From Glycine soja (Eukaryota > Streptophyta > Magnoliopsida > Fabales > Fabaceae): DNA of 64,000 nt. The stretch covers positions 11,940,485 through 12,004,484 of the forward strand of contig NC_041002.1 of assembly GCF_004193775.1 (NCBI RefSeq), in the 5' to 3' direction. Positions 24,895-37,160 of the stretch are shown in pieces; the first letter of the stretch is position 1; the number at the start of each line of letters is the position of its first letter. Made by a program: the position numbers and the translations under genes. The notes under the pieces were generated by a model, which had not been told where the DNA came from, ran no database searches, and saw only the letters and a list, made by a program, of their open reading frames with translations.

Positions 24895-27800
24895 ATCCAA
24901 CGACGAGTCCCTCGAAGGTACTAATACCTGGGACCCGCCCATCGACTTCGAGCAAAGAACGAATCAAACAGAAGATGAAGAGAACGAGGATGTGGGACTT
25001 CCCCCAGAGTTGGAAAGAATAGTCGCCTATGAGGACCAAGAAATGGGGCCTCATCAAGAAGAGACAGAACTAGTAGACTTGGGAACTGGCAGTGGAAAAA
25101 GGGAAGTAAAGATAGGCACGGGTATGACCGCACCCATCCGTGAATAATTAACAGCCCTGCCAAGAGACTACCAAGACATCTTTGCTTGGTCGTACCAAGA
25201 TATGCCCGGTTTGAGTTCTGACATTGTACAACACCGATTACCCCTAAATCCCGAGTGTCCCCCGGTAAAACAGAAACTGAGAAGGATGAAGCCCGAGACA
25301 TCCTTGAAGATAAAAGAAGAGGTAAAGAAACAATTTGACGCTGGGTTTTTGGCTGTTGCTCGGTACCCAGAATGGGTTGCCAACATTGTACCAGTCCCTA
25401 AGAAGGATGGGAAGGTGCGAATGTGTGTGGATTATCGGGACCTGAATCGGGCCAGTCCCAAAGACAACTTTCCTTTGCCACACATCAATATCCTTGTGGA
25501 TAATACGGCCAATTTCGCTTTGTTTTCCTTCATGGATGGGTTCTCTAGTTACAATCAGATAAAGATGGCGCCAGAGGATATGGAAAAGACTACCTTCGTC
25601 ACCCTATGGGGAACATTCTGTTACAAGGTGATGTCCTTTGGAATCAAGAATGCCAGGGCAACTTATCAACGGGCTATGGTAGCTTTGTTCCACGATATGA
25701 TGCACCAAGAGATCGAGGTCTACGTGGACGACATAATTGCCAAATCTAAGTCCGAGGAGGAACTCCTTGTCAACCTGCGGAAGTTGTTCGAAAGGCTTAG
25801 GAAGTACCAATTGAGGTTGAACCCCGCTAAGTGCACTTTTGGGGTCAAATCAGGGAAGTTGCTATGTTTCATCGTAAGCCATAAAGGGATAGAGGTGGAC
25901 CCTGAAAAGGTGAAGGCCATCCTTGAGATGCCGGAACCCTGTATCGAGAGGCAAGTCTGAGGTTTCCAGGAACGTTTGAATTATATTGTCAGATTCATAT
26001 CACAGCTCACTGCTATTTGTGAGCCGTTGTTCAAACTCTTACGCAAAAACTAAACCGACCGTTGGAATGAGGATTGTCAGGAGGCATTTGGGAGGATCAA
26101 AAAGTGTCTCATGAATCCTCCTGTGCTTATGCCACCAGTACCCGGAAGGCCTCTCATCTTGTATATGACGATTTTGGACGAGTCGATGGGATGTATGCTG
26201 GGGCAACATGACGAGTTCGGAAAGAAAGAGCGTGTTGTCTACTACTTGAGTAAGAAGTTCATGGCCTGTGAAATGAATTACTCCCTGCTCAAAAGAACGT
26301 GTTGTGCTTTAGTCTCGGCTTCCCATCGCCTAAGACAATACATGCTGAGTCATACCACCTGGTTGATATCCAAAATGGACCCGGTTAAGTACATCTTTGA
26401 AAAGCCAGCTCTTACGGGACGGATCGCCTGGTGGCAAGTCTTGCTATCCGAGTTTGATATAGTTTACGTCACCCAAAAGGCGATAAAAGGAAGTGCCTTA
26501 GCAGATTATTTGGCTCAGCAGTCTCTCAACGACTATCAGCCCATGCATCCCGAATTCCCGGATAAGGACATCATGGCCTTGTTTGAGGAAAAACTAGACG
26601 AGGAACGGGACAAATGGACCGTGTGGTTTGATGGAGCGTCAAACGTTCTAGGCCATGGCATTGGAGCAGTATTGGTCTCTCCAGACAATCAATGTGTACC
26701 TTTCACAGCCAGGCTGGGGTTCGACTGCACCAACAATATGGCTGAGTATGAAGCGTGTGCCCTGGCCGTCCAGGCAGCGATTGACTCCAGTGTCAAGCTA
26801 CTCAAGGTGTAAGGGGACTCAGCATTGGTGATCCATCAGCTGAGAGGGGAATGAGAAACTAGAGACCCCAAGCTGATACCCTACAAAGACTATATCAAGG
26901 AGATGGCTAATTCCTTTGAGGAGATCTCCTTCCATCATGTTCCTCGGGAGGAAAATCAAATGGCTGATGCGCTTGCCACTTTGGCGTCCATGTTCCAGCT
27001 AACGTCGCACGGGGATCTACCATACATTGAGTTCTGATGTCGTAGCAAACCCGCACATTGTTGCCAGGTGGAAGAGGAACGAGACGGTAAGCCTTGGTAT
27101 TTCGATATCAAGCGATATGTCGAAAGCAAAGAGTACCCGCCGGAGACTTCCGACAATGATAAAAGGACATTGAGGAGATTGGCGGCCAGTTTCTTCATGA
27201 GCGGGAGCATACTATATAAGAGAAACCACGACATGACTCTCCTGCGATGCGTGGATGCCAAAGAGGCAAACCACATGATCGAGGAAGTCCACGAGGGTTC
27301 GTTTGGAACGCATGCCAATGGACATGCTATGGCCAGGAAGATCCTGAGGGCAGGTTATTACTGGCTCACCATGGAAGGTGATTTTTGCGTCCATGTAAGG
27401 AAATGCCACAAGTGTCAAACGTTCGCGGACAATGTCAATGCTCCGCCACATCCTCTGAATGTCATGTCCGCTCCTTGGCCTTTTTCCATGTGGGGAATAG
27501 ATGTCATCGGGGCCATCAAGCCCAAGGCTTCGAACAGTCGCCGCTTCATTCTCGTGGTGATAGATTATTTCACCAAGTGGGTCGAGGCGGCTTCCTACAC
27601 CAATGTCACGAGGAGTGTAGTGGTCAGATTCATAAAGAGGGAGCTGATTTGTCAGTATGGACTCCCTAGGAAGATCATTACTAACAATGGCACCAACCTT
27701 AATAACAAGATGATGCAGGAAATGTGTGCAGATTTCAAAATCTAGCATCACAACTCCACGCCCTACCGGCCAAAGATGAATGGAGCCGTGGAAGCAGCCA

Positions 27801-28342
27801 AAAAGAATATTAAGAAAATTATTCAGAAGATGACGGTGTCATACAAAGATTGGCATGAGATGTTGCCTTTTGCCTTGCATGGATACCGAACTTCAGTACG
27901 AACTTCTACTGGGGCAACGCCGTATTCCTTGGTTTATGGAATGGAAGCAGTACTCCCATTTGAAGTAGAGATCCCTTCCTAGAGGATACTAGCAGAATCG
28001 GGCTTAGAAGAATCAGAGTGGGCTCAAACACGCTATGACCAACTCAACCTTATTGAAGGTAAGCGCTTGACGGCCATGAGTCATGGGCGCCTTTATCAAC
28101 AAAGAATGAAGAATGTGTTCGACAAGAAGGTACGCTTGCGCAAGTTCCATGAGGGAGACCTTGTGCTGAAAAAGATGTCCCATGTTGTTAAAGATAATCG
28201 AGGGAAGTGGGCCCCGAACTACGAAGGGCCTTTCATTGTGAAAAGGGCTTTTTCCGGAGGAGCCCTAGTGCTTACCAACATGGATGGAGAGGAGCTACCT
28301 TTACCTGTGAACTCTGATGTTGTCAAGCGATACTATGCTTAG
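24895..28342 (+). pseudogene. B pol: RT, RNase H, integrase with eight stops
   Basis: One continuous frame aligned to A's pol with nonsense codons at 25145, 25958, 26051, 26810, 26852, 27035, 27743 and 27980 and no frameshift. The RT YVDD motif, RNase H, second RNase H (WFDGASN) and integrase HHCC are recognisable. The second integrase catalytic Asp is changed to Asn (codon 27683-27685, ITNNG where A has ITDNG). Most stops are C-to-T or G-to-A changes from the A sequence (CGA to TGA, CAA to TAA, CAG to TAG, TGG to TGA), the usual decay of methylated DNA. Confidence 0.95.
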
Positions 28343-29023
28343 AATCTGGGGCAATTAAGGATGTCGCTGCATGTTCTTTTATTTTTGTGTGTCTCCTTGG
28401 TTTCCCCCAAGGATTCCCGTCTACTGTATATCTCTTGTCACAGTCTTTTAAAAGAAGAGAACATAGGTTTGAGACTTCAGTCCTCACTTTGGTTTTATAC
28501 CATGTGTTAGCTTGTAATAACCTGAGCCCTTTCTCACAGTTCATGGGGTGCCCCAAGCGCTTAATCAAAACTTAACCTAACCAGCTTTCACTAATAAGAT
28601 TATTGCATTTGAAAACATTCATGCATACGCATACACATGCATATTTTCGTGATAACAGGGGCAGAATCGTCTTAGGCCACAGTCAGAGGTCGAGACAAAG
28701 TTAAAGGCAAAAACCAATCAAGGTAAGACGATGACACGGTCACGATTTGCCACGCATTGTTGTTTCCTACTTTCAGGTACTTAGGGACGGACGCAAATAG
28801 AGGCTAGGGTCACGACCGACAGATCGTCATCCCTTCCCAGCTCTGGACAAGCGGAAAACGCCGCTGCAACGAAGCCTAGTATCCTTTAAATTCACAGTAA
28901 TTATTACTATTGTTTGTTTAAAATAAATAATGGATGCCTAATCTACCTTGAGTGGGTTCGAGTAAGCGAACGCCGACCCGTAGAGGGCCATACTCATGAT
29001 AGCGCCAAAAAAAATGGCAGGTT
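28343..29023 (+). other. Non-coding region after pol in B
   Basis: There is no credible gene. It aligns with A 41362-42111 (minus). It includes the CTTTTAAAAGAAGAG stretch and a G/C-rich segment (28780-28880) before the internal promoter-like module. Confidence 0.6.
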
Positions 29024-29064
29024 AGCTCGCCTGGGTGAGCAACCCTTGCACCAAAATATAAAAA
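29024..29064 (+). promoter_or_regulatory. Internal promoter-like module before B accessory ORF
   Basis: A slightly decayed copy of the LTR palindrome (AGCTCGCCTGGGTGAGCA, 29024-29041) is followed 16 bp later by TATAAAAA (29057-29064). The same pair with the same spacing precedes the accessory ORF in A. It is followed by a conserved pyrimidine/purine leader with a C-run (about 29102-29115). Confidence 0.6.
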
Positions 29065-29219
29065 ACGAGGGAGGGGGAGTTTTCTGCACCCCAAAAACTC
29101 CTCCCCCCCCCCCCCTCATTCAAAAAGAGAAAGCTTACGGGACTCACGGTTTTTGCTCCCCCAAGCCACCTTTGGTTGCATTTTGCTTTCATTTTTGATA
29201 CTCCTACTCACTCCAACAA

Positions 29220-30336
29220 GTAAGTATCTCATCCTTGAGCTTTCTAGCTTTCCATTGGTGTATTTTGGTCTTCTTTTGGTGCTCTAAATTGTGGGAATGT
29301 GCTCAAATTTGTAGGGCAATTTTGGTTTGTTTTCATGCTTGATTGGTTTGAATTAAGGGGTTGTAGGGGATGGCCTTAGGCCTAGGGTGCATCCTGAAGC
29401 AATGGGGCATGCCACATTGCCCCCACTCTCTTGCTATTCATGCCTAAACATGCGCCCACCAAGTGCTCAGTGAAATGCCTCAATGACATATGAGCATGGT
29501 TTTGTAAGCTTGGGATTGTGGGACTGTTTTATATGTATAGGGACAGCATGAAGGATTTAAAATGAGTGCCCGAATGCAATTCTAGGCCTAGGAACCCAAG
29601 CTTTTAATTTCAATGCAAGGAAGCATGACTTATGCCTAGGAATCTAAATTTTGGTTTTGAATGTAAAAAGGCATGAATATTAGGACATGTTTGAGAGGTT
29701 TTTATTAGAATTTAAATTTGGCTGCCCCATGGGGAATACCTTGCACCTAGGTAGCGTAAAAATGCCTTTCAAAATATGTATATTTTTGGATAGGTAGCAT
29801 AAGAAGCCTTTCAAAAAAATGTACTCATGTCAAAAATGGCACGAGGATGCTTCCCAAATGAATATATGATGTGGAATTGCCCCTCAAGAGTATATAGATG
29901 GCATGAAAGTTCCTTTTCAAATGCAAGTGTGTGCATGACGTGAGATTGGCTCCCCAATGTGCATATATGTATAAATAAATGTGAATGAAACAATAAAATT
30001 TGTATGTTAATAAAATACTTCAAATGTGTGTAGGTAGTTTGTGGTAGCAAAATACTTAGGATATGAACATATGTAATTTTGACACAATACCTTGAGCATG
30101 CGTATACGTATTCTTTCCAAAAAAATATATATGTGTGTGGTAACTAGAATGTTTTGAATATCCTTGTATGTTGATATAAATAGTAGGATATTTTACGCAT
30201 ATGCACGTTCATAAATGTTTTATATTAAGGAAATGTGTGCACAAGTTTGTTCTAAATCGGAAAGATTAGCATGCCCTTTTTGCTTTAAAATAAGCATTTT
30301 CTTGTAAACTGACTTTCCAAATTTTTATCCTCACAG
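29220..30336 (+). other. Predicted 5'UTR intron of B accessory ORF
   Basis: Donor CAACAA|GTAAGT (perfect) and acceptor TATCCTCACAG|GAAATGG, 3 bp before the ATG at 30340. Both borders are conserved in A although the intron body has diverged. Length 1117 bp. The body is AT-rich and has no gene. Confidence 0.65.
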
Positions 30337-30339
30337 GAA

Positions 30340-31589
30340 ATGGCTCCGAGAAAGCTTTCCGCAAAGAGATCCAGGAAGGACGCCGCAGCTGAAGGGACTA
30401 GTGCCGCTCCCGAGTTTGACAACCATCGTTTCAGGAGCGTTGAGCACCAACAACGTTTCGAGGCCATCAAGGGATGGTCATTCCACCGAGAGAGACGCGT
30501 CCAGCTCAGGGACGATGAGACACAGATTTCCAGGAAGAGATAGCTCGCCGGCGTTGGACGTCGCTGGTCACTCCCATGGCCAAGTTTGACCCAGATGTAG
30601 TCCTAGAGTTTTATGCCAATGCTTGGCCCACGGAGGAGGGCGTGCGGGACATGCGGTCATGGGTAAAGGGCCAGTGGATTCCTTTTGATGCAGACACCCT
30701 CAGCCAGTTTCTAGGAGACCCACTAGTGTTAGAGGAGGGCCAGGAGTGCGAGTATAGTCAGGGAAGGAACCAGGCCGATGGATTTGATGAGGAGGCCATT
30801 GCCCAACTGTTATGCATATCGGGTCAGGATTTTGCCCGGACCGCTGCCGGGAGACGGGTGCGGATCATGTGCACCAGCATGACTACCTTGACCCAAACGT
30901 GGATGACGTTGCTGCTCAGTAACATCTTGCCCAGCGATCATAACTCCGACCTCCCTCTGCCGAAGTGTCAGCTGGTGTATGCCATCCTGACACGGATGAG
31001 CGTCCATGTGGCTCAGTTGATCGCTGACGCCATTTATTTATTTGCAGGTATGCCGCCTACCAGGCATCCTCTAGACCCAGATAAGTCTAACTGGGCCCTG
31101 GGGTTTCCAGTGTTGATCATGGGTCTCTGCCAGTCGTTTGGGGTTCCCGTCACACCTAGCAAGGTGATTCGACCGCCAATCACTTGGTCCTTCATTGAGA
31201 AGTATTGCATGCCTAGACAGGCGTAGGGTGATGCACTGTAGGCCACTGACGCACCGCCCCCACCTCATCAGGCTGATCCAGCTGGGTCATTCGGCATGGA
31301 GCGGTATTTCCAGCACTTGGTTCGCCAGCAAGCGGCCAACCACAGGGGGCAGGTGCAGATCCATGAGTGTCTCTACCAGCTCAGCCTCAGTCAGCAGAGC
31401 CAGGGCTTCGCTCCTTTTGCGTGCCCTACTCCAGATCAGTTTAGGGATGAGGTCTCATGGCCCAGAGATTGGCCCGAGGACCAGACAGAGGAGGCACCTG
31501 CAGGAGCTCCCGACGGTGCAGAGGACGCCCGCATGGATGAGGAGATGACATATTTACTCGATTTCTTGGGAGGAAGCGAAGCCACGTGA
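30340..31589 (+). pseudogene. B accessory ORF (plant-transposon-domain protein), broken
   Basis: It starts MAPRKLSAKRSRKD, as in A. A one-base deletion at about 30522 shifts the frame after LRDDE; the correct frame resumes and is recognisable from 30576 (MAKFDPDVVLEFYANAWPTE) through FAGMPPTRHPLDPDKSN to TAG 31224-31226. A second TAG is at 31239-31241, then the tail runs to 31589. The core domain (VKGQWIPFDADTLSQFLGDP, SNILPSDHNSDLP) matches the 'putative plant transposon protein' family. It is same-sense as pol and lies downstream of it. Confidence 0.85.
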
Positions 31590-33239
31590 CTGAGGTCACT
31601 GCATTTTTGACATATCTGTTTTTTTTTTGTTTTGTTTAGTTTGCTATTAACGATTTTTGTTATTGCCCATATTGTTGTTGACATTACTATTTTCTGTTTT
31701 GTTCATATGGTTAATAACGTTACTATCATTATTGTTTGTTTCTGTTAGAAATTTTTGGCGTTATGGCTCTCAGTTATTTCGTCACCATTTTTGCGACTTA
31801 CCATTTTCGTGCATTTTTCATTCACCTTGTGGTTAGACGTAAGTAGGTAGTGTGCGCCCTCGTCCGCACGACCTTTTCAGAGAGAAAAAGAGAAAAAAGA
31901 AAGAAGAGAGAGGAAATGAACAAATGATAAATAACTTAAAAAAGGAAAAAAAGGAAAAGGAAAAGAGAGCAAGTAGGAAAAGAAAAAGATGGAAGAAAAA
32001 AAGAAAATAATAAAAATAAAAATTTGTCTGGCTAAAAAACAACATGCTTGTGAAAAGAGATAACTTCCAACTTTTCTTTGAAAGAATTCACTGATCATAA
32101 CCAGTTTTTGAAAAAACGTGTATACACCTGAAGGGTAAATGTTGCGAAAGTTTTTCGAACACCCAAAATAGGCTCGGATGAATGCACAAATGGATAAAAG
32201 AACATATTTTGGAAACACTGGGTTGACTAAAGTAGAGAGAATGAATTATGAGCCCTAGCATCACATGACCATAAAAGTTTGACACTTGAGTGTCCACATA
32301 GGTGCATGCATGACTAGTTTTGCATACAATTTCCAAATCATCATTATTGCATTTGTGTCATGGAAATAATGTGGGACATCCCCTTTTATCCTTGAGCTGA
32401 ACCAAACCCTGACATATATCATGTCCAGCCGTGCTGCAAGCCTTGAGCCAAAATCCCAATTTACCATAAATCTTGCCCTCAGAAGAAAACAAAAAAGAAA
32501 GGAACTTCCTAATCAAAAGAGTGGGAGAAAACAAAAAGAGAAAATTCCTAATCGAAGAGTGAGGGAAAGCAAAAAAAGGAAAGAAAATTCCCGATCAAAG
32601 ATCGGAAGAAAACAGAAGAAATATACAGAAAGGTATTTGGACCAGACAATATCTGAACAATACAGAATTGTCACCAAGAAAACATGGAAAGAAAGGAAAC
32701 CACGACCTAAAGGGGTCCTCTCCCTTTGATTTCCAACCAAAATCCTATGCGTCGGTGACTTGTTCGCCTCGCGCTAAACAAAAACAGAAAAGGAAAAGGC
32801 CAAAAAAAAATTCAAAGCCAAATTTTCCACCAAGAAAAACCCCATTCCCAAGAAAAAAGTCCTACTGATCCATGATCACGCATGTAATCTTTGATTTGAT
32901 AGGAAATGATTTGAAAAATCAAGTCATGACATACCTTCGGAATTAGGATGCAACACTTACCTGTGTGAGATTGATACACTTTGAGTGATTTTCTTCTATT
33001 TTTGTTGAACCTAGTGTTTCCTCTAGATGGTCATTTAGAAATGAAATGCTAACATCCAAAATCTCATTTGTGGTTATGAGAAGATTTCATCAGCATACTC
33101 CCCTTCCCCGGTAGACACATTATTTTTCATCCGAAAAGCATATGTTGCTCTGATTAGTTGGAAGTTTTTTTCTCTTTACTAAAGCATGTTCGCATTTTAG
33201 TGAAGAAGACACCGAGACTATTTTTAGTCTCACAAGTTA
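31590..33239 (+). other. Non-coding region between accessory ORF and 3' array in B
   Basis: It contains purine-rich stretches (31885-32035 and 32470-32860), the latter with about three tandem units of AAACAAAAAGAGAAAATTCC type. A conserved block at 32240-32460 matches A at about 38060-38290. No gene is supported. Confidence 0.6.
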
Positions 33240-34094
33240 TCCAGAACTACGTAGGTCTGAGTTCCTCATTGAGGATACGTAGGAGCAAGAGCCTCGCTTT
33301 TGTCGGCCGCCCCCACAATTTCTGTCATACTGACACTGGAGTAACGTGACATGCGGAGATACCCGAGTGGTTATCCGTTTAAACTTTCTTTTGTTATCTC
33401 TAAGACTCAAAGCATGATAGCACGCGGAGACTAACGTCGTCTTCTGCACCCTTTGTCAATCGCGGCCAACAAGCCCGTTGACACGCGGAGATTTACGTCA
33501 TCTTCCGCCCCCACAATTTCTGTCATACTGACACTGAAGTCACGTGACATGCGGAGATACCCGAGTGGTTATCCGTTTCAACTTTCTTTTGCTATCTCTA
33601 AGACTCAAAGCATGATAGCACGCAGAGACTAACGTCGTCTTGTGCACCCGTTGTCAATCGCGGCCAACAAGCCCGTTGACACGCGGAGATTTACGTCATC
33701 TTCCGCGCAGACAATTTCTGTCATACTGACACTGAAGTCACGTGACATGCGGAGATACCCAAGTGGTTATCCGTTTAAATTTCTTTTTCTATCTCTAAGA
33801 CTCAAAGCATGATAGCACGCGGAGACTAACGTCGTCTTGTGCACCCGTTGTCAATTGCGGCCAACAAGCCCGTTGACACGCGGAGATTTACGTCATCTTC
33901 CGCGCAGACAATTTTTGTCATACTGATACTGGAGTCACGTGACATGCGGAGATACCCGAGTGGTTATCTGTTTAAAACTTTCCTTTGCTATCTATAAGAC
34001 TCAAAGCATGATAGCAAGTTGGGTGGTAAACGCGCATAGACGAATTTTGCGCCCTTTATCATTCAGGAACAACAAGCTGAGTGGGTAAACGCGC
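33240..34094 (+). repeat. Hairpin tandem array of B, left part (period about 198 bp)
   Basis: About 3.6 copies of a unit of about 198 bp. Each unit has three hairpin modules: GCGGA...TCCGC around ACGTCAT, GCGGAGATACC...GGTTATCCG, and GCGGAGAC...GTC..TTCTGC with variants. It is preceded by an LTR-derived CTACGTAG...TACGTAG hairpin segment (33246-33282). The array is interrupted by element A at 34094/34095 and continues at 53990. Confidence 0.85.
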
Positions 34095-35771
34095 TGTCGC
34101 AACCTACCCTTCGGAGGGAGGGCGACGCGAGACTCGCGGGATGCGTGTTCCACGAAAGGAATACGCGCGGAGTCGCCACCAACGTTTATTTGAGGAAAAC
34201 GTCGGAAAAACCGGAAAAGACGCGATCTACGAACTTTTAAGTTGAAAGGTTCGGGAGTTGTATTTACGCACGGGGAAGGTATTAGCACCCCACACGCCCG
34301 TCCCAAGGGACGGCAGCCTTTAATCGAATGTGCAAACATGACTTTGATTTTTTGTTCCCTTTTATGTTCTTATATTCTTTATACCCTTTTTATATTTTTT
34401 CCTTTTTTGTGGTCGACAAGGGTGTTTCCCTTTGCTCCTACGTATTCCTCAATTTGGGATGAGAAAATCAGACCTACGTAGTTCTTTCTTATCAAGTGAT
34501 TCTTTGTTACTTAAGTGGTGATCATTTTAAGGCGTTGGACCTTAAAAATGATCCATCTTACTTAGTGAGAAATTGAAATGACAAACTTCAAAAGCCTATT
34601 TTTGTGGACGAGCTTGACTAGGCGAGTTGATTTTTAGCCTTAGTTTCACTTTAGTTATTAATCAATTCGGTTAAGAATGAGAAATCCCAAAGAGAAAACG
34701 TCCGATTGATTTTCCGCCTTATTTTACTAAAAGATGTTTTTTGATTATTTTATATTATTTTTACTTCCTTTTTTTTGATTTCCAACATGGTTACGGCATG
34801 ACCGAACGGTCGGAATTGATTTTAACCGAAGCTAATGGATAATACAATTCAAACGTTCGGTGGAAATTTATTTTATTTTTAAGTTAAGCGAGAAATGACT
34901 TAAGTAAAATGGCTTAAGCACGTCAACAGGGGGTATAAAAAGTAAACAAAACGAGAATAAAAATGCACGAAACACAATGTGGACCACTACGGGTGCATAG
35001 AATGAATCGAAAAGCTTGGTTCGAGGTACTTACCCGTTGAAGATCGAAGAACGATGAAGAACGAATGAAGAACGTCGAAGAACGGTTGAAATCTTTGCGA
35101 AATTCTTCACGGAAAACGTTACGGAAACGTTTCGGAAGCGCCTCGGCTTAGATTTTCTTCACGGAAACAATTTTTCCAAGCAATTTCCAAAGAGAGAGAA
35201 GTGCCTAAGGGGCTGGGATCCTTTTCTTCTTGCATTCCTCCCCTATTTATAGCAAAATAGGGGAGGTGGTTGCCGCCCAGCTCGCCCAGGCGAGCTCAGC
35301 TCGCCCAGGCGAGCAGGGTTGCTTCCTCCAGAAGCAACCGCCTTCTGGAGGAATCTTCTGGAGGGCCCAAATGGGCCTGGGTGCTATTTGCACCCCCATT
35401 TTTACTAAGTACACCCCCCCTGCTGTTTTTTTGGTGATTCTTTTTTCGTAAAGTTACGGAAACTTACGAATTTCGTAACGATACTTGTTTTCTTTCCGTA
35501 ATGTTACGGAACCTTGCGGATTACATAATCATCCCCTTTTTGACTTACGGAATGTTACGGAACCTCACTTAATTATGCAACGATGCTTCCATTTGATTTC
35601 CGGTGTGTCACGGAAACTTACGGATTGTGCATATATATTTTTTTTGGTTTTTTTGGGCATGTCCTGGAATTTCACAAATTGCCTAATGATGGGCGCCAAG
35701 CACCTCACGAGGACCAAAGAATGGTCGCACGTTATCAAGCAAAGGTCCCCGGACGAAATTAGGGTATGACA
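34095..35771 (-). repeat. 3' LTR of element A
   Basis: Plus strand TGTCGCAACCTACCCTTCGG...TATGACA. It contains one AAGGCGTTGGACC module (about 34533), a GAAGAACGA-type simple repeat (35037-35090), TATA and two palindromes (35244-35315), and CGTAACG/TTACGG blocks in U3 (35440-35620). Confidence 0.96.
35244..35315 (-). promoter_or_regulatory. A LTR core promoter: TATA and two palindromes (3' LTR copy)
   Basis: On the minus strand two tandem palindromes AGCTCGCCTGGGCGAGCT (35279-35296 perfect; 35298-35315 one end mismatch) lie upstream of TATAAATA (35244-35251). The spacing to the nearer palindrome is 28 bp. The active copy in the 5' LTR is at 53462-53533. Confidence 0.65.
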
Positions 35772-35840
35772 GTTGCCCCTCTTTACTTCTCTTTTATTGG
35801 AGATAAAAGAAAAGTAAAGATAAGACACTAATTTCGTCCC
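35750..35840 (-). promoter_or_regulatory. Polypurine tract of A within a 91-bp palindrome
   Basis: On the minus strand GTAAAGAGGGGCAAC directly precedes the 3' LTR. It is the 3' arm of a hairpin with TCTTTACTT-type sequence. Outer arms are CGGACGAAATTAG at 35750 and CTAATTTCGTCC at 35828-35839. The outer arm on one side is the LTR edge itself. Confidence 0.7.
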
Positions 35841-35906
35841 TCTCGATTTGACGAGAGTCGCGGGTGACCATAAAATCTCCACATGCAAATGACTTGTTGT
35901 TCCCAA

Positions 35907-36172
35907 AATTTCACAAATTGCCTAATGATGGGCGCCAAGCACCTCACAAGGACCAAAGAATGGTCGCATGTCATCAAGCAAAGGTACCCGAAAATCAGTG
36001 TATGACACTAATTTCGCTCCTCTCGGTTGACGAGAGTCGCGGGTGACCGTGACTTGTCGTTCCTAGGATCTCACAAATTGCCTGATGATGGATGCCAAGC
36101 ACCTCACAAGGACCAAAGAATGGTCGCATGTCATCAAGCAAAGGTCCCCGAAAATCAGTGTATGACACTAAT
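35907..36172 (-). repeat. Two LTR-edge-like copies in A's 3'UTR
   Basis: Blocks at 35907-36008 and 36071-36172 repeat the last 100 bp of the LTR (35672-35771), from TTTCACAAATTGCC through GCCAAGCACCTCAC to TATGACA, and each is followed by CTAATTTCG. They differ from the LTR by several substitutions. They look like tandem duplications that began at the U3 edge. Confidence 0.8.
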
Positions 36173-36311
36173 TTCGCTCCTCTCGGCTGACGAGAGTCGC
36201 GAGTGACCATGAAATTTCCACATGTAAATGGCTTTGTTGTCCCCGGAGGAACAAAAGGTGCAGAAGACTGTGTCAGCCTCTGCATGCTATCAAGCGTTCT
36301 GTCTTACAGAT

Positions 36312-37160
36312 AGCAAAAGAATGGGTGCGAATAACCATAAGGTATCTCCGCGTATCTTGGGTGCAGAATGACCAAACTTGGTCTCTGCTTGTCATCGGGC
36401 CCGCCGCCTCTGGATGACAAAAGGGTGCGGATAACCGTAAGGTATCTCCGCGTATCTTGGGTGCAGAATGACCAAACTTGGTCTCTGCTTGTCATCGGGC
36501 CCGCCGCCTCTGGATGACAAAAGGGTGCGGATAACCGTAAGGTATCTCCGCGTATCTTGGGTGCAGAATGACCAAACTTGGTCTCTGCTTGTCATCGGGC
36601 CCGCCGCCTCTGGATGACAAAAGGGTGCGGATAACCGTAAGGTATCTCCGCGTATCTTGGGTGCAGAATGACCAAACTTGGTCTCTGCTTGTCATCGGGC
36701 CCGCCGCCTCTGGATGACAAAAGGGTGCGGATAACCGTAAGGTATCTCCGCGTATCTTGGGTGCAGAATGACCAAACTTGGTCTCTGCTTGTCATCGGGC
36801 CCGCCGCCTCTGGATGACAAAAGGGTGCGGATAACCGTAAGGTATCTCCGCGTATCTTGGGTGCAGAATGACCAAACTTGGTCTCTGCTTGTCATCGGGC
36901 CCGCCGCCTCTGGATGACAAAAGGGTGCGGATAACCGTAAGGTATCTCCGCGTATCTTGGGTGCAGAATGACCAAACTTGGTCTCTGCTTGTCATCGGGC
37001 CCGCCGCCTCTGGATGACAAAAGGGTGCGGATAACCGTAAGGTATCTCCGCGTATCTTGGGTGCAGAATGACCAAACTTGGTCTCTGCTTGTCATCGGGC
37101 CCGCCGCCTCTGGATGACAAAAGGGTTCGGATAACCGTAAGGTATCTCCGCGGGCTACCA
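36312..37160 (-). repeat. 100-bp tandem hairpin array of A
   Basis: About 8.5 units of 100 bp; the seven central units look identical. Each has two hairpins: GCGGATAACC...GGTATCTCCGC, and one with outer arms GCAGA/TCTGC and inner arms GACCAA/TTGGTC (first copy 36363-36388, then every 100 bp to 37063). The period is not a multiple of 3 and the repeated 67-codon ORFs are artefacts. Such homogeneity implies recent amplification. Confidence 0.93.

Noticed and set aside
28914..29198. Small ORF spanning the internal promoter region of B
   Set aside because: Not conserved in A, crosses a C-run, and no coding signature.
32261..32467. Antisense ORF conserved between B (32261-32467) and A (38018-38269)
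   Set aside because: It is frameshifted in the younger element A and opposite to element sense; the similarity is explained by recent common ancestry of the DNA.
34001..34481. ORFs on both strands in the LTRs of A and again at 52255-52699
   Set aside because: They lie in LTR sequence, are duplicated only because LTRs are duplicated, and are not conserved as reading frames in B or C.
36312..37160. Regular 100-bp array resembling a CRISPR array
   Set aside because: There is no repeat/spacer alternation; whole 100-bp units are identical, and the context is a plant retrotransposon 3'UTR.
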